Positions 1-9,088 of a stretch of DNA of 64,000 nt are shown piece by piece. The notes under the pieces are model-generated. The model saw only the letters and a list, made by a program, of their open reading frames with translations, had not been told where the DNA came from and did no database searches. Position 1 is the first letter of the stretch, and every line of letters begins with the position of its first letter. The position numbers and the translations under genes were made by a program. Origin of the DNA: Promicromonospora umidemergens (GTDB taxonomy: Bacteria > Actinomycetota > Actinomycetes > Actinomycetales > Cellulomonadaceae); contig NZ_JAMTCT010000007.1 of NCBI RefSeq assembly GCF_024171995.1, positions 1 to 64,000 of the forward strand, given 5' to 3'.

Positions 1-2
1 AG

Positions 3-1364
3 GCGGCTGCGGGGTCGAAGGACCGGTGGCAGGACCTCGCCGATGGCGCGAAGGACGAGACCGAGAAAGCCGAATACGAGCAAAAAGCACAGCAGGCCGG
101 CGGCGACGCGGACCAAGCCGCCGGGGTACTCTCCTCCGCGAAGTCCACCGTGGAGTCGGCCGTGTCGGATCGGGATCGGGCGGCGGAGCATGCGGTCGAC
201 CAGATCGAGGAGATCACCTCCTCCGATGATCTGAATGATGGGTGGTGGGACAACTGGGGTTCCAAGCTCGTCGCCGCGATCGCGGACATCGCCGACATGA
301 TCTCCACCATCGCCGGGATCCTCGCGATCATCGTCGCGTTCATCCCAGTGGTCGGCACCGCGCTTGCTGGGGTGCTGATCGTCATAGCGGCGGTGGCGGC
401 GATCGTCAGTGCGGTCGCGAACATCACCCTGGCCGCCACGGGTGAGCGCTCCTGGGCCGAGGCCGGCCTGGCAATCGCAGGCGCTGCCCTGTCGTTGATC
501 GGTCTGGGTGCCGCGGCGAAGGCCGCGACCGGGCTCGCCAAGGGCGTCAGCAAGACCGCGGTCAAGCAGGGGCTGAGATCGGGCAAGAACTGCAAGCTCG
601 GGTTCAGTACCTGTTTCGTGGCCGGCACCCCGGTCCTGACCGCGGACGGCACCAAGCCCATCGAAGACATCCGGGCCGGGGACAAGGTCTGGACCCGGAA
701 CCTCGCCACGGGTCTGGAGGAGCTACAGCTGGTCGCCGAGACGTTCGTGCACCAGACCGTCGCCCTGCATCACCTGACCATCAACGGATCCGTGGTCTCC
801 ACGACGGCCGAGCACCCGTTCATGGTCCACGGGCGAGGCTGGCAGATGGCCGGCAACCTGCGCCCCGGCGACGTGCTGATCACCCCCGACGGCACCACCG
901 TCCTGGAGGCCGTCGACGTCGAGGAACGCGACCTCGCCGACATCGAGAACGTCTACAACTTCCACGTCGAGAACAACCACAACTACTACGTCCACGCCGG
1001 CGACACACCCGTCCTGGTCCACAACAGCCACGGCGGTGCGGACGATGCCACCGAGATTGTCTCGAAGAAGGCGGACAAGTGGTTCGACACCCAAGATGAT
1101 GCTCGGAACGCCGTGCTCGACGCACACGGCGTCTCTGACAAGTCCCTCGTGGACAGCTACACCATGTACGGTCCGAACCCGAACCTCAAGGGCCCGCAGG
1201 GGCAGCCCTGGGAGCAGCTCGAAGCCATAGACGACAGCGGTCGCCTGGTGCAGATCGAACACCACTCGAACGGCCATTTCTTCAAAGACACCAATGAGTA
1301 CGCACTGCCGCACTACCACGGCCCCGAGGGGCACTACTTCTATGGGAATGAGCGCATATGGTAA
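3..1364 (+). CDS. Polymorphic toxin, C-terminal part: hydrophobic segment, Hint pretoxin domain, toxin tip (5' end outside window)
   Basis: The frame is open from the first complete codon and no start with a ribosome site is visible, so about 453 C-terminal residues of a larger secreted toxin are seen. The GTG at 150 is internal. In order there is an Ala/Gln/Asp-rich helical stretch, a hydrophobic segment (about 270-430) and an intein-like Hint domain. The Hint domain opens with Cys at 612 (CFVAGTPVLTADG), contains TTAEHPF and ends in VLVHNS near 1028. Such Hint domains are known to release the toxin tip autocatalytically. The last 112 residues are the tip. It is His-rich at its end (IEHHSNGHFF, LPHYHGPEGHYF), which would fit a metal-dependent nuclease, but I do not recognise the family. 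The stop overlaps the next gene by 7 bp. Confidence 0.85.
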   Translation, partial: AAAGSKDRWQDLADGAKDETEKAEYEQKAQQAGGDADQAAGVLSSAKSTVESAVSDRDRAAEHAVDQIEEITSSDDLNDGWWDNWGSKLVAAIADIADMISTIAGILAIIVAFIPVVGTALAGVLIVIAAVAAIVSAVANITLAATGERSWAEAGLAIAGAALSLIGLGAAAKAATGLAKGVSKTAVKQGLRSGKNCKLGFSTCFVAGTPVLTADGTKPIEDIRAGDKVWTRNLATGLEELQLVAETFVHQTVALHHLTINGSVVSTTAEHPFMVHGRGWQMAGNLRPGDVLITPDGTTVLEAVDVEERDLADIENVYNFHVENNHNYYVHAGDTPVLVHNSHGGADDATEIVSKKADKWFDTQDDARNAVLDAHGVSDKSLVDSYTMYGPNPNLKGPQGQPWEQLEAIDDSGRLVQIEHHSNGHFFKDTNEYALPHYHGPEGHYFYGNERIW

Positions 1365-2077
1365 CCGCCACGTTCGTCGACGGCCCTGAGCTCGGCGCGT
1401 TGCTGTACTGGCCTGAGGAAGCATCGAGACGCCTGCCATCTGCGTTGTGGCTTCCCGCCGATGCGGACGAGGAGTCATCGCTGGTCGCTGCACTCGGTTC
1501 AGCCTGGGAGTCCTTTCAGTGGTGCGGGATGGGTACGTGGTTCGCACCGGCCACTGCGCCAGAGCTGCCGGCAGGCCTGGCCGATCGGTACGACGGCCTG
1601 CAGCGCGAGCTCATCGCGGAAGGGACCTTGACGACACCCCGGGGGCTCACGGTGCGTACCGAGTGGAGCACCTTGAATCCGGGCTCCGGAGCCCTCCACG
1701 AATTCCTCACGGCCGCGCGGGAAGCCCGAGGTAACGGAACGTCTCTCGCCCTCATGGGGAAAGGCGCCTCGCCCAAGGCGTGGTACGCCGCGTCCACAGC
1801 GATGATGCACCGAGGGCTGCTCGCCTTCGGGGGGATCGGCGGCACGGATCGCGAGGAAGCCAACCGGTCAGCATCGCTCACGTACCTGGCCACGGGCCCT
1901 GGCGCAGGCTACGCGAGCCTGGTTCCGCTCGATCATCATCCGTGGGGGGGATACGTCCTCGTGGGCGACGCGACGATTCTCTCCGCGCTGAGGTCGGCAC
2001 TGCCTGACCCCGTCCCGGGCCTCGCGGAGGCTACCTGGGAGGACGTCGTACGCCGCGCGGGCAGCCTCGCGCTCTGA
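1358..2077 (+). CDS. Probable immunity protein for the upstream toxin
   Basis: A 239-residue soluble protein with no signal peptide or membrane segment. Its ATG lies inside the last codons of the toxin gene (7-bp overlap), the usual arrangement for a toxin-immunity pair in polymorphic toxin loci. The sequence has no motif I can name. It is Trp- and Gly-containing, with a central GKGASPKAWYAAS stretch and a C-terminal WEDVVRRAGS segment. Function as the cognate inhibitor is inferred only from position. The residues that would bind the toxin tip cannot be told from sequence. Confidence 0.7.
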   Translation: MVTATFVDGPELGALLYWPEEASRRLPSALWLPADADEESSLVAALGSAWESFQWCGMGTWFAPATAPELPAGLADRYDGLQRELIAEGTLTTPRGLTVRTEWSTLNPGSGALHEFLTAAREARGNGTSLALMGKGASPKAWYAASTAMMHRGLLAFGGIGGTDREEANRSASLTYLATGPGAGYASLVPLDHHPWGGYVLVGDATILSALRSALPDPVPGLAEATWEDVVRRAGSLAL

Positions 2078-2135
2078 CCTCTGCCGCGCCCCGGACCATA
2101 GGGCCCCCGTTCCGCGCGATCGACCCTGCCACCAG

Positions 2136-2611
2136 GAGCTGCAACTGGTGACCGAGACATTCGTCCGGTCTACCGACGAGCTGTTCCACCTGACCATCAA
2201 CGGCACGGTGGTCTCCACGACCGCCGGAGCATCCGTTCATGGTGCAGGGGGGCGGGGCTGGATCGATGCCGCGTTCCTCGAGGCCCCCCGACGGCACCAC
2301 CGTCCCGGTCGCCATCGAGACCGAACAGCGTGGTGAAGCAGAGATCGAGACGGTCTACAACCTCCACGTCGAGACCCACTCCAACTACTAAGTCCACGCC
2401 GGCGACACGGCCTTTCTCGTCCACAACACCGGGCATAAGAAAGCGATCAAATGGAGCTCGAAGGCCGGCTCACTATGAAGAACTCTTGGTGCTGCTAGGG
2501 GAGCACGTCTCCGTCACGATCGCACAAGAGGTGCACGACACACCTACCATCACCCCTCACGACACAGTGGCCTGGACGTTCATCAAGCGTTCAGAAGTAG
2601 CCGCGTCGTGA
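2136..2611 (+). pseudogene. Decayed second Hint-toxin cassette (orphan toxin module)
   Basis: Translated in pieces, this stretch repeats the Hint domain of the toxin at the left edge: ELQLVTETFV, HLTINGTVVSTTA, EHPFMV, DGTTVPVAIE, VYNLHVE and VHAGDTAFLVHN all have counterparts there. It is broken by an extra G near 2226, loss of part of the W-to-PGDVL region, a TAA at 2389-2391 where the intact copy has the YVHAGD codon, and a further shift after the TGA at 2476. The tail, HYEELLVLLGEHVSV onward to 2611, differs from the intact toxin tip, so this was a cassette with another tip. No start or ribosome site precedes it. Confidence 0.75.
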
Positions 2612-2675
2612 CACCTGCACCACCCCCGTCCCGGAACGGTCCCCGTCAGGACCGCAACGAAGGAGACCCTCAGGT

Positions 2676-3929
2676 ATGAACGACGAATCGTCCCCGGTGG
2701 GACCTCTCGGATCCGACGGTGAGAGCCCTCGCCCGACCGTCGATCCCCAGACCGATGTCGGCTCTCCCGCCCTTGCCCTGGCCCTTGCGACGGTTGACCG
2801 AGCCGCCGTGGGCGAGGCGCTGCGGGACGACGCCGTCGTCGTGCCGATCCTCGACCGCGGGGACGGCACACCCCAGATCCAGGTGTTCCCCACACCGGAG
2901 GACTCCGTCAAGCCCTACCAGCTGCACCTGTTCTCCACGACGCAGACCCTGGGCGAGTTCCTCGGAGACGCCCCGGACCGCGCATTCAGCCTGCGTCGGC
3001 GCGAGTCCTTGGTGCCCTTCATCAAGCGGCACGGTGACGCGCTCCAGCAGGTGGTCATAGACCCCTCCGGGCCCAGCCCCATGGCGTTCGGGGTCGCCGA
3101 GGCCCTGGACCTCCTGGACCCACAGCCGCCCGCCGACGACCCGACCGGTCTGTTCGACGAGACGGGCGCCGGGATCAGCGGCGAGGCGCTGCATGCCCTG
3201 GGCACCGTCGAGGACCCGGGCGGGTATCGCGGCATCGGCATCGAGCTGAACCTGCCCGACCACTGGGCGATGATCGAGCTCGACGAGCCCGAGCAGCGCG
3301 AACGTCAGATCCGCGAGATCGTCAAGCAGCAGACGGCTCGGCTGGGCGACCGCTCCGCTCCCCTGCGTCGTGACCTGCGCGAAAAGATGATCGAGGTCGC
3401 CGACAAGGCCGAGGCCGCCGGCGGAAAGATCATGGCCTACCTGCTGCTGCCCGGCCAGGAGGCCACGCTCGCCCTGAACCTGACCCTCTACTGGCACGAT
3501 CTCGGCCCGGAGGCGGGGACGGCGAGCCACCTGCAGCGGGTGCAGGACCGCCTCAACTCCGATCTCGGACAGGAGGGCGTCCTGACCCGCACCGAGACGC
3601 TGTCCGGGCCGTTCCTCCGCCACGTCCGGCAGAGCCGGGGTGCCGAGGAGGTCGGCGGCCAGGACGTCCCGCTGCTCCTGGTCGACTACTGGGCCGAGGC
3701 TCCCGGGAAGCAGTCGGTGGCACGGCTCGCGTTCTCCACCCCGCACATCGGGATCCGGGACGAGATCCTGCGTCTCACGGACAAGGTCCTGTTCTCCACC
3801 GAGTGGATCCTCGGGCAGCCGAGCGAGAACACTCCCGCGGACTCCGCGGCCGAGCCGGGCTCCGGCGAACCGGGCGGACCCGCTGCCCCCGCCCCGGCAC
3901 CGTCCACGCCGAGCCCCGCCGGCGTCTGA
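2676..3929 (+). CDS. SseB-domain-containing protein of the toxin/type VII secretion neighbourhood
   Basis: A 417-residue cytoplasmic protein. Residues about 30-130 (AAVGEALRDDAVVVPILDR to QQVVIDPSG) look like the SseB N-terminal fold. A middle part (GYRGIGIELNLPDHWAMIEL) and a C-terminal part (LLLVDYWAEAPGKQSVARL) are shared by long actinobacterial SseB proteins. The last 40 residues are a Pro/Ala/Ser tail. ATG at 2676 follows GGAGACC. SseB-fold proteins are common beside polymorphic toxins and ESX-type secretion genes, but their biochemical role is unsettled; it could be an accessory or immunity factor. Function here is inferred from context. Confidence 0.6.
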   Translation: MNDESSPVGPLGSDGESPRPTVDPQTDVGSPALALALATVDRAAVGEALRDDAVVVPILDRGDGTPQIQVFPTPEDSVKPYQLHLFSTTQTLGEFLGDAPDRAFSLRRRESLVPFIKRHGDALQQVVIDPSGPSPMAFGVAEALDLLDPQPPADDPTGLFDETGAGISGEALHALGTVEDPGGYRGIGIELNLPDHWAMIELDEPEQRERQIREIVKQQTARLGDRSAPLRRDLREKMIEVADKAEAAGGKIMAYLLLPGQEATLALNLTLYWHDLGPEAGTASHLQRVQDRLNSDLGQEGVLTRTETLSGPFLRHVRQSRGAEEVGGQDVPLLLVDYWAEAPGKQSVARLAFSTPHIGIRDEILRLTDKVLFSTEWILGQPSENTPADSAAEPGSGEPGGPAAPAPAPSTPSPAGV

Positions 3930-4008
3930 CGCGCACGCGGGAACCCTCGCGGGAGCCCTGGCGAGCCGTCGCCAGGGCTCCCGCCCTGCCTGGCGTAGCC
4001 TGCTGCAC

Positions 4009-4479
4009 ATGCCCAGGACGATCGCAACCAACACCGTGGTGACCCGTGACGAGCTGCTGGAGTTCCTCCGCTCGCGCCGCAACGGGATCCTCGTGACCAG
4101 CCGGGCCGACGGCGCCCCGCAGCTCAGCCCCGTCACGTACGGCGTCGACCCGCAGGGGCGCGTCGTCGTCTCCACGTACCCGGAACGCGCCAAGGTGCGG
4201 AACCTGAAGAAGCGGCCCGCGGCGTCGTTCATGGCGCTCGGGGAGGGCTTCAACGAGGCCTGGGTCCAGGTCGACGGCACCGCCGAGGTGCTGGACGTCC
4301 CCGAGTCCGTCGAGCCGCTGGTCGACTACTTCCGCGCGGCCGCGGGCAAGGAGCACCCCGACTGGGACGAGTACCGCGCGGCCATGGTCGAGCAGGGCAA
4401 GTCGATCGTGCGGATCACCGTCGAGCGCTGGGGCCCGATCGCGACGGGCGGGTTCCCTGCGCGGCTCGCGGAGGGGTGA
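4009..4479 (+). CDS. PPOX-class F420-dependent oxidoreductase family protein
   Basis: A 156-residue single-domain split-barrel flavin/deazaflavin-binding protein. The order is typical: an N-terminal helix (TRDELLEFLRSRRNGILVTS), then ADGAPQLSPVTY, YPERAKVRNLKKRP and EAWVQVDGTAEVLD, ending in a helix with VRITVERWGPIATGGFP. The family reduces various substrates with F420H2 or flavin, and the substrate cannot be told. The ATG at 4009 gives the normal family length; the same frame is open further upstream but without family sequence. A hairpin follows the stop, separating it from the convergent M16 operon. Confidence 0.85.
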   Translation: MPRTIATNTVVTRDELLEFLRSRRNGILVTSRADGAPQLSPVTYGVDPQGRVVVSTYPERAKVRNLKKRPAASFMALGEGFNEAWVQVDGTAEVLDVPESVEPLVDYFRAAAGKEHPDWDEYRAAMVEQGKSIVRITVERWGPIATGGFPARLAEG

Positions 4480-4499
4480 CCCGGCGGCACCGCCGGGTC
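4478..4499. terminator. Hairpin between convergent genes
   Basis: A perfect 10-bp inverted repeat (GACCCGGCGG/CCGCCGGGTC) with CA at its centre begins at the TGA of the oxidoreductase gene. It lies 20 bp from the end of the convergent M16 gene. There is no T-run, as is common in high-GC actinobacteria. It could serve both strands. Confidence 0.55.
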
Positions 4500-4519
4500 A
4501 GCCCGTCCACGTCGCGTCC

Positions 4520-6250
4520 TCACTGACGTAGCCGCCGCAGCCCCCGGTAGCACAGCCAGGTGACACCGGCACAGATCAGTCCCACGGGCACCATGATGGC
4601 TGGGAACTGCCAGTCCTGCGGCCCGTCCAGCCAGGCGAGGGACCAGAGCAGGAGTGCCGCCATGGAAGCGAGCACTCCGCTGATCGCCGCCAGCAGCGCA
4701 AGGAAGATCCCGACGACGGCACCCACGCTCCCAGCGTCTGCCACCAGCCGGCGGGACGTGCCCCGGAGCCCGCCCTCCCCCGCCTCGCGCTCGGCCCGCG
4801 CCTTGCGCACCTTCTGGACCCGCACTCTGTCGGGGCGCCCCGGCGCCTCCGGCCGAGGCACCGGTATCGTCCGGCCGCTCGGCACGTGCTGGTCGACGAG
4901 CCGGACGACCGCCGGCACATCGAGGTCGCCGTGCAGGGTCGGCTCGAGGGGGACCCGTGCCCCGTCGAGGCCGATCAGGAGCCGCCCGCCGTCCGGATAG
5001 GCCAGGAGCGCGGCGGTCGCGTCGAATCGGACCGTCGTCCGGGTCCGTCCGTCGCGGAGTGTGGCGCCCTCGTTCCCGACCACGATCGTCGCGTCCGCGT
5101 CCAGGCGTTCGAAGGCTCGGCCGGCGACGGGTTCGCCTGCCCCACGGGGGACGAACGACGTGCCCGCCCAGCCCGATCCGACCGGCGTGACGAGCAGCCC
5201 CGAGTCCCAGGCCTGACGGGCGAGCGCGACGACGTCGGCCTCGGTCACGTTCTCGATCGCCGTCCGCCGTTGGGCCGGTGACACGGCCGGGCGACCCAGC
5301 AGCGTGCGCACGGCGTCGTCCGACAGCCACATCGCGTCCTGGTGCGGTTCGTCGAACGCCATGAGCAGGTGGGCCCGCGCCGTCTCCAGCACGTTCTGGT
5401 CCACGGCGTAACGCAACCGACCCCAGGTGTCGAGGAACTCGCCCGTCGCCGCTGCGGCGGTCTCCTGCCGGAGGCCCGCGGCGATCTGCAACATGGCCCG
5501 TTGCCCGTCGAGCACGCCGACCAAGGCGTACACGTCGTACGTCCAGCCGCGGTCGTGCCGCAGGTTCTGGAACACCGCCCGCCGCGCGACCTCTGCCAGC
5601 ACACCGAGGGCAGGCACATCGGGCACGACGGCGTCCCAGATCACCTTGCTGCCACCGGCAGGCGCCTCGGCCGGCAGGTGCGGCGCGAGGCCGTCGGCGG
5701 GCGGCGCCGGGAGGTCAGGGCCGGAACCGTCGGGCAGTGCCAGGTCCAGGTCCGGCGTGCTCTCGCCCGTCGACCACACCACCGTGTTCGACCCGACGAA
5801 CCACCTGCGTGCCCAGGCCCGCAGCTCGTCGTCGGTCACCCGGTGCAGTCCCACGTACTGGCCCGGTCCGAGGCCGTAGCCCTGCAGCCCGAACCGCCAG
5901 GGCGGCAGCGCGACGACGTCAGCGGTGCGCTCCCGCAACGCGCGCGCCTCGGTCCCGCGATGCCGGACCGGCAGGCCCGCCAGGGCGTCCGACAAGCCAC
6001 GCAGCGTCGCTCGCACCCTGTCCTCGGAGCCGCTCACCCGCACCTCCGTCACGGTGGGGCCCACGGAGGCGGCGAGGTCGAGGCCTGGCCGTTCCACGGA
6101 CCGCAGCGCCAGAGCGAGCGCGAGGGCCGTGATCCCGCTGGTGGGCAGGGTCTCGTCGGCGTACCCGACCCGGAACACCAGGCCTGCCGTCATCCGGCCA
6201 GGGCGGTACGCGAACATCGCGCGAAGGCCGCGGTCGGTGGACAGGCTCAT
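4520..6250 (-). CDS. M16 peptidase homologue lacking the zinc motif, membrane-anchored
   Basis: A 576-residue protein aligning in layout with its upstream neighbour: FRVGYADETLPTSGIT matches FRVGSAHETLATSGIT. Where the active M16 enzyme has HLIEH, this protein has ALALA (about residues 42-46), so it cannot bind catalytic zinc. M16 enzymes often work as an active/inactive pair, and this is probably the regulatory subunit. A typical M16 second half follows (VFQNLRHDRGWTYDVYAL). The C-terminus is unusual for M16: about three hydrophobic helices (VGIFLALLAAISGVLA, MAALLLWSLAWL, PAIMVPVGLICAGV), implying membrane anchoring. The ATG at 6250 overlaps the stop of the upstream gene by 4 bp (ATGA). Confidence 0.8.
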   Translation of the reverse strand: MSLSTDRGLRAMFAYRPGRMTAGLVFRVGYADETLPTSGITALALALALRSVERPGLDLAASVGPTVTEVRVSGSEDRVRATLRGLSDALAGLPVRHRGTEARALRERTADVVALPPWRFGLQGYGLGPGQYVGLHRVTDDELRAWARRWFVGSNTVVWSTGESTPDLDLALPDGSGPDLPAPPADGLAPHLPAEAPAGGSKVIWDAVVPDVPALGVLAEVARRAVFQNLRHDRGWTYDVYALVGVLDGQRAMLQIAAGLRQETAAAATGEFLDTWGRLRYAVDQNVLETARAHLLMAFDEPHQDAMWLSDDAVRTLLGRPAVSPAQRRTAIENVTEADVVALARQAWDSGLLVTPVGSGWAGTSFVPRGAGEPVAGRAFERLDADATIVVGNEGATLRDGRTRTTVRFDATAALLAYPDGGRLLIGLDGARVPLEPTLHGDLDVPAVVRLVDQHVPSGRTIPVPRPEAPGRPDRVRVQKVRKARAEREAGEGGLRGTSRRLVADAGSVGAVVGIFLALLAAISGVLASMAALLLWSLAWLDGPQDWQFPAIMVPVGLICAGVTWLCYRGLRRLRQ

Positions 6251-7998
6251 CGATCGCTCTTTCCGTGTCGCTGCCGCACCAGACCGATGGAGGCCCAGAC
6301 CAGCGCGAGCACGGGCAGGAGGCCCAGCCTGAGCTCGAAGTCGAGGAGCTCGCTCAGGAGCAGCTGGCCGCCGCCGAGCACGACGATGCCCACCACCCAC
6401 AGAGCGGCGACCAGCACCACGGTCGCCATGACCGACACCGGTCCGCCGGAGCGGTCGCCACCCCACAGACCCCACCGACCGCGCGCGCCCGTCGCCGTGG
6501 GCGGGGGCGGCTCGGCGACAGGGATGTCGCCGGGGTCCCGCGCCGGGAGCTGGACGGTGACGCTCGCCGAGACCCGCGGGTCGACGTGCTGGACGACGTC
6601 CCAGACACCGAGCGCCTCGTACAACGTCGGCTCGATCACGATCCGGAACCCGTCGGCCCCGGTGAGCACGCGTGCGCCGTCGGGCACGCACTCCAGGAGC
6701 ACGCAGTCGTCGAAGCGCACGGTGACGGCGCCGTCAGGAGTGACGAGGCTGACACCCTCCGCGGCGAGGACGAGCGCCACGTCCGGTGCGTCCTTGCGCC
6801 GGAACGTCCGTCCCCGTCCGCGCTCCTGTGACCAGACGGGCGCCGGGGCGATCCCGGCCCAGTCCATGACACCCGGTCCGAACCACAGCGCGCCGCTCCA
6901 CATCTCGCGGGCCATGGCACGGACGTCGTCCGCCGTGACCTGCTCGATCTTGGCCCGTGCCTGCACCGGCCCGACCAGAGGGCGTCCGCTGATCACGCGG
7001 TGCGCCAGAGCCGGGAGAAGATCTGCCGGTGGCGCCGAGGCGACCGCCGCGATCTCGTCGAGCGCCTCCGCCCGCGCTGCGGCAAGGTCGTCAGGAGCGA
7101 CGTGGAAACGCAGACCACCCAGCGCGTCGGCCAGGCCGCCGACGGCCGCGTCGGGCCGGTCTTCCGCAGCCTGGACCGTGACGGAGACGCGTGCCAGATC
7201 GTCGTCCAGGATCTCGTAGCCGACGTCGAGCGTGCCGGCGATGTCAGCGTTGCCGCGCAGGTCGCGGTGCAGCACCTCCCGGAGCACCCTGGAGGCGATC
7301 TGCGCCGTGTAACCGCGCGGGACGACGGTGTCGAACGCGACCCCGTCCTGCAAGCCGGTCAGATAGGCGGGGGTGTCCGGGAGCACGTTCGTCAGCACGG
7401 GCGGCGGCCTGCGCCCGGCGGTCGGCAGTCTCAGGTCGAGGCCTTCCGGCAGGGCGTCCGCCGAGATCCAGGCGAGGGCGTTCTCCCGTGTGAACCTGGT
7501 GGCGGACCAGCCGAGCACCTCGTCGGCGGTGATCCGGTCGAGGCCTCGCTCGCCGTACCCGGCCAGACCGAAGCCACGAGCGCCGTGCCTGTTGATCCGC
7601 ATCCGTCCGCCGAACCCGGTGCTCCTTCCCTCCGCCTCGGACCGCAGGATGTCCTTCTCGGTCTCGATGAGGTCCACCGGCAGCTCACGGAGCGCGGCGC
7701 AGACGTCGTTCAGGTAGGCGACGACGTCGCTCGTGGAGCCTGCGACGTGGAACACCGTGACGTCCGCGTGCGTGTGCCCGTTCAGGTGAGCGTCGCTGAG
7801 GACCTGGTCGCGCAGCGCGAGGTGCTCGATGAGGTGTGTGATGCCAGACGTGGCGAGGGTCTCGTGCGCCGAGCCGACGCGGAAGATGATGCCGCCGGCG
7901 GTGTTGCCCGTCCGGGGCGCGAGGAGCACGGGAACGCCGTCGGCCTCTGCGGCGGTGATGCCGGGGAAGTCCGCGAGGTTCGGGAAGGCTGCGGTCAT
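6247..7998 (-). CDS. M16 family zinc metallopeptidase, membrane-anchored
   Basis: A 583-residue protein with the inverted zinc motif HXXEH at residues 55-59 (HLIEH) and a downstream acidic stretch (ETEKDILRSEAE, about residues 112-123) expected to give the third ligand. The C-terminal half has the M16 pattern RGYTAQIASRVLREV and MAREMWSGALWFGPG. Two hydrophobic helices end the protein (VVLVAALWVVGIVVLGGG, LLPVLALVWASIGLV), so the peptidase is probably tethered to the membrane. It overlaps both operon neighbours by 4 bp and sits between a repeat-type protein and its inactive paralogue. The substrate is unknown; a secreted peptide or signal precursor is a guess. Confidence 0.85.
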   Translation of the reverse strand: MTAAFPNLADFPGITAAEADGVPVLLAPRTGNTAGGIIFRVGSAHETLATSGITHLIEHLALRDQVLSDAHLNGHTHADVTVFHVAGSTSDVVAYLNDVCAALRELPVDLIETEKDILRSEAEGRSTGFGGRMRINRHGARGFGLAGYGERGLDRITADEVLGWSATRFTRENALAWISADALPEGLDLRLPTAGRRPPPVLTNVLPDTPAYLTGLQDGVAFDTVVPRGYTAQIASRVLREVLHRDLRGNADIAGTLDVGYEILDDDLARVSVTVQAAEDRPDAAVGGLADALGGLRFHVAPDDLAAARAEALDEIAAVASAPPADLLPALAHRVISGRPLVGPVQARAKIEQVTADDVRAMAREMWSGALWFGPGVMDWAGIAPAPVWSQERGRGRTFRRKDAPDVALVLAAEGVSLVTPDGAVTVRFDDCVLLECVPDGARVLTGADGFRIVIEPTLYEALGVWDVVQHVDPRVSASVTVQLPARDPGDIPVAEPPPPTATGARGRWGLWGGDRSGGPVSVMATVVLVAALWVVGIVVLGGGQLLLSELLDFELRLGLLPVLALVWASIGLVRQRHGKSDR

Positions 7999-8975
7999 GC
8001 GCGCGCTCCCGGCCCGCGACGACCTGCCGCCTTGGCAGCGGCCTTGGCCGCCAGGTCCCGGTGCGTACGGAAGTTCACCGCGGGTTCGCCGGGGTGGTAG
8101 CCCCACATCCCTTCCACCGGTGCGTCACCGAGAGCCTCGAAGTGCGGTGCCGCGTCGGCGTACTGCTGCGCGACCGTGAAGAGGAGCGCGAGGTTCGCGT
8201 GCGCGGTCGCTGTCGCCACGGTGCGCGGGTGCTCGGGGTGCCACACCGACGACATCGCCGCCTGGCGCACCCGGTCCAGCATCGCGGGCGGCACGATCCG
8301 TTCCCCGTCGAGCCAGCGCTCGACCGCCAGGTCGACCGCTAGCAGGGGACCGAGCGATCCCGGCGCGGCGCCCGCTGTGCACTCCTCGACGAACCGCGAG
8401 GCCTCCTCCCAGGACCCGCTCCACTTGGGCAGGATCTGCTGCAGGTAGGCACGCTGCGCGGCGAACACCTGCGGGTCGAGGGCCGCCAGCCGGTCGAACC
8501 GGCGCCGGGCCTCGCCCGACCCCAGCTCGAGTCCGCGGGCGGTGGTGATCCTGGCCTCCCACGCCGGCACGTAGCCGGGGTGCTCGGAGCAGACGTCGAA
8601 CAGGACTCGTTCGGCGCGCCGCAGCCAGTCGTGGAACTGCTCGAACTGGCCGGCGGAGACGTGCTCCGCCCGGAACCGGGACCGGATCGCCCAGCCCACC
8701 GTGACATACCGGACCGCGCGGAGCGTCCGGGCCAGCGGGGTGCCGTCGTCGGCGGCGTCGATCGCGGCGGTGAACCGCGGGTCCACGGTCGCGTGGCCGG
8801 CGACCGCCCACAGTGTCGCCACGACGTCGTCGTGCGTGGTCAGTGCGCCGGTGGCCGCGAGGACCGCACGGATGTCCCCTGCGTCGCGGGCCCCGCGGAG
8901 AGCGGCGCCGTTCGGCACGTGTGCCAGCGGATCGAAGAATTCGGCGGTCGACGCCGCGTCACGTGCAGTGGGCAT
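7995..8975 (-). CDS. Helical-repeat (TPR-like) protein, first gene of the M16 operon
   Basis: A 326-residue all-helical soluble protein with Ala/Trp/Arg-rich segments such as WLRRAERVLFDVCSEHPGY, RFDRLAALDPQVFAAQRA and ALLFTVAQQYADAAPHFEAL. These resemble degenerate tetratricopeptide repeats. It has no catalytic motif that I recognise. Translational coupling (ATGA) to the active M16 gene suggests a partner or adaptor for that peptidase. The chosen ATG at 8975 begins MPTARDAAS; in-frame starts upstream to about 9041 are possible and none has a strong ribosome site. Confidence 0.65.
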   Translation of the reverse strand: MPTARDAASTAEFFDPLAHVPNGAALRGARDAGDIRAVLAATGALTTHDDVVATLWAVAGHATVDPRFTAAIDAADDGTPLARTLRAVRYVTVGWAIRSRFRAEHVSAGQFEQFHDWLRRAERVLFDVCSEHPGYVPAWEARITTARGLELGSGEARRRFDRLAALDPQVFAAQRAYLQQILPKWSGSWEEASRFVEECTAGAAPGSLGPLLAVDLAVERWLDGERIVPPAMLDRVRQAAMSSVWHPEHPRTVATATAHANLALLFTVAQQYADAAPHFEALGDAPVEGMWGYHPGEPAVNFRTHRDLAAKAAAKAAGRRGPGARA

Positions 8976-9088
8976 GGAGTACCTGTCCGGTGTTCGAGTA
9001 CTTGGGGGCAGCATCGCCCGACCGGAGATTACTGGTGCCATGGCCTCCCACCTGGCCAGATCCGGGTCGTCGCCCGGGTGATCTTCGT

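Noticed and set aside
2670-4280. Long open frame on the minus strand (536 codons) opposite the SseB and oxidoreductase genes
   Set aside because: Its translation is Arg/Val/Asp-rich without family patterns; it mirrors the codon structure of the real plus-strand genes.
5342-7219. 625-codon plus-strand open frame across both M16 genes
   Set aside because: Antisense shadow of two recognisable peptidase genes; low-complexity translation.
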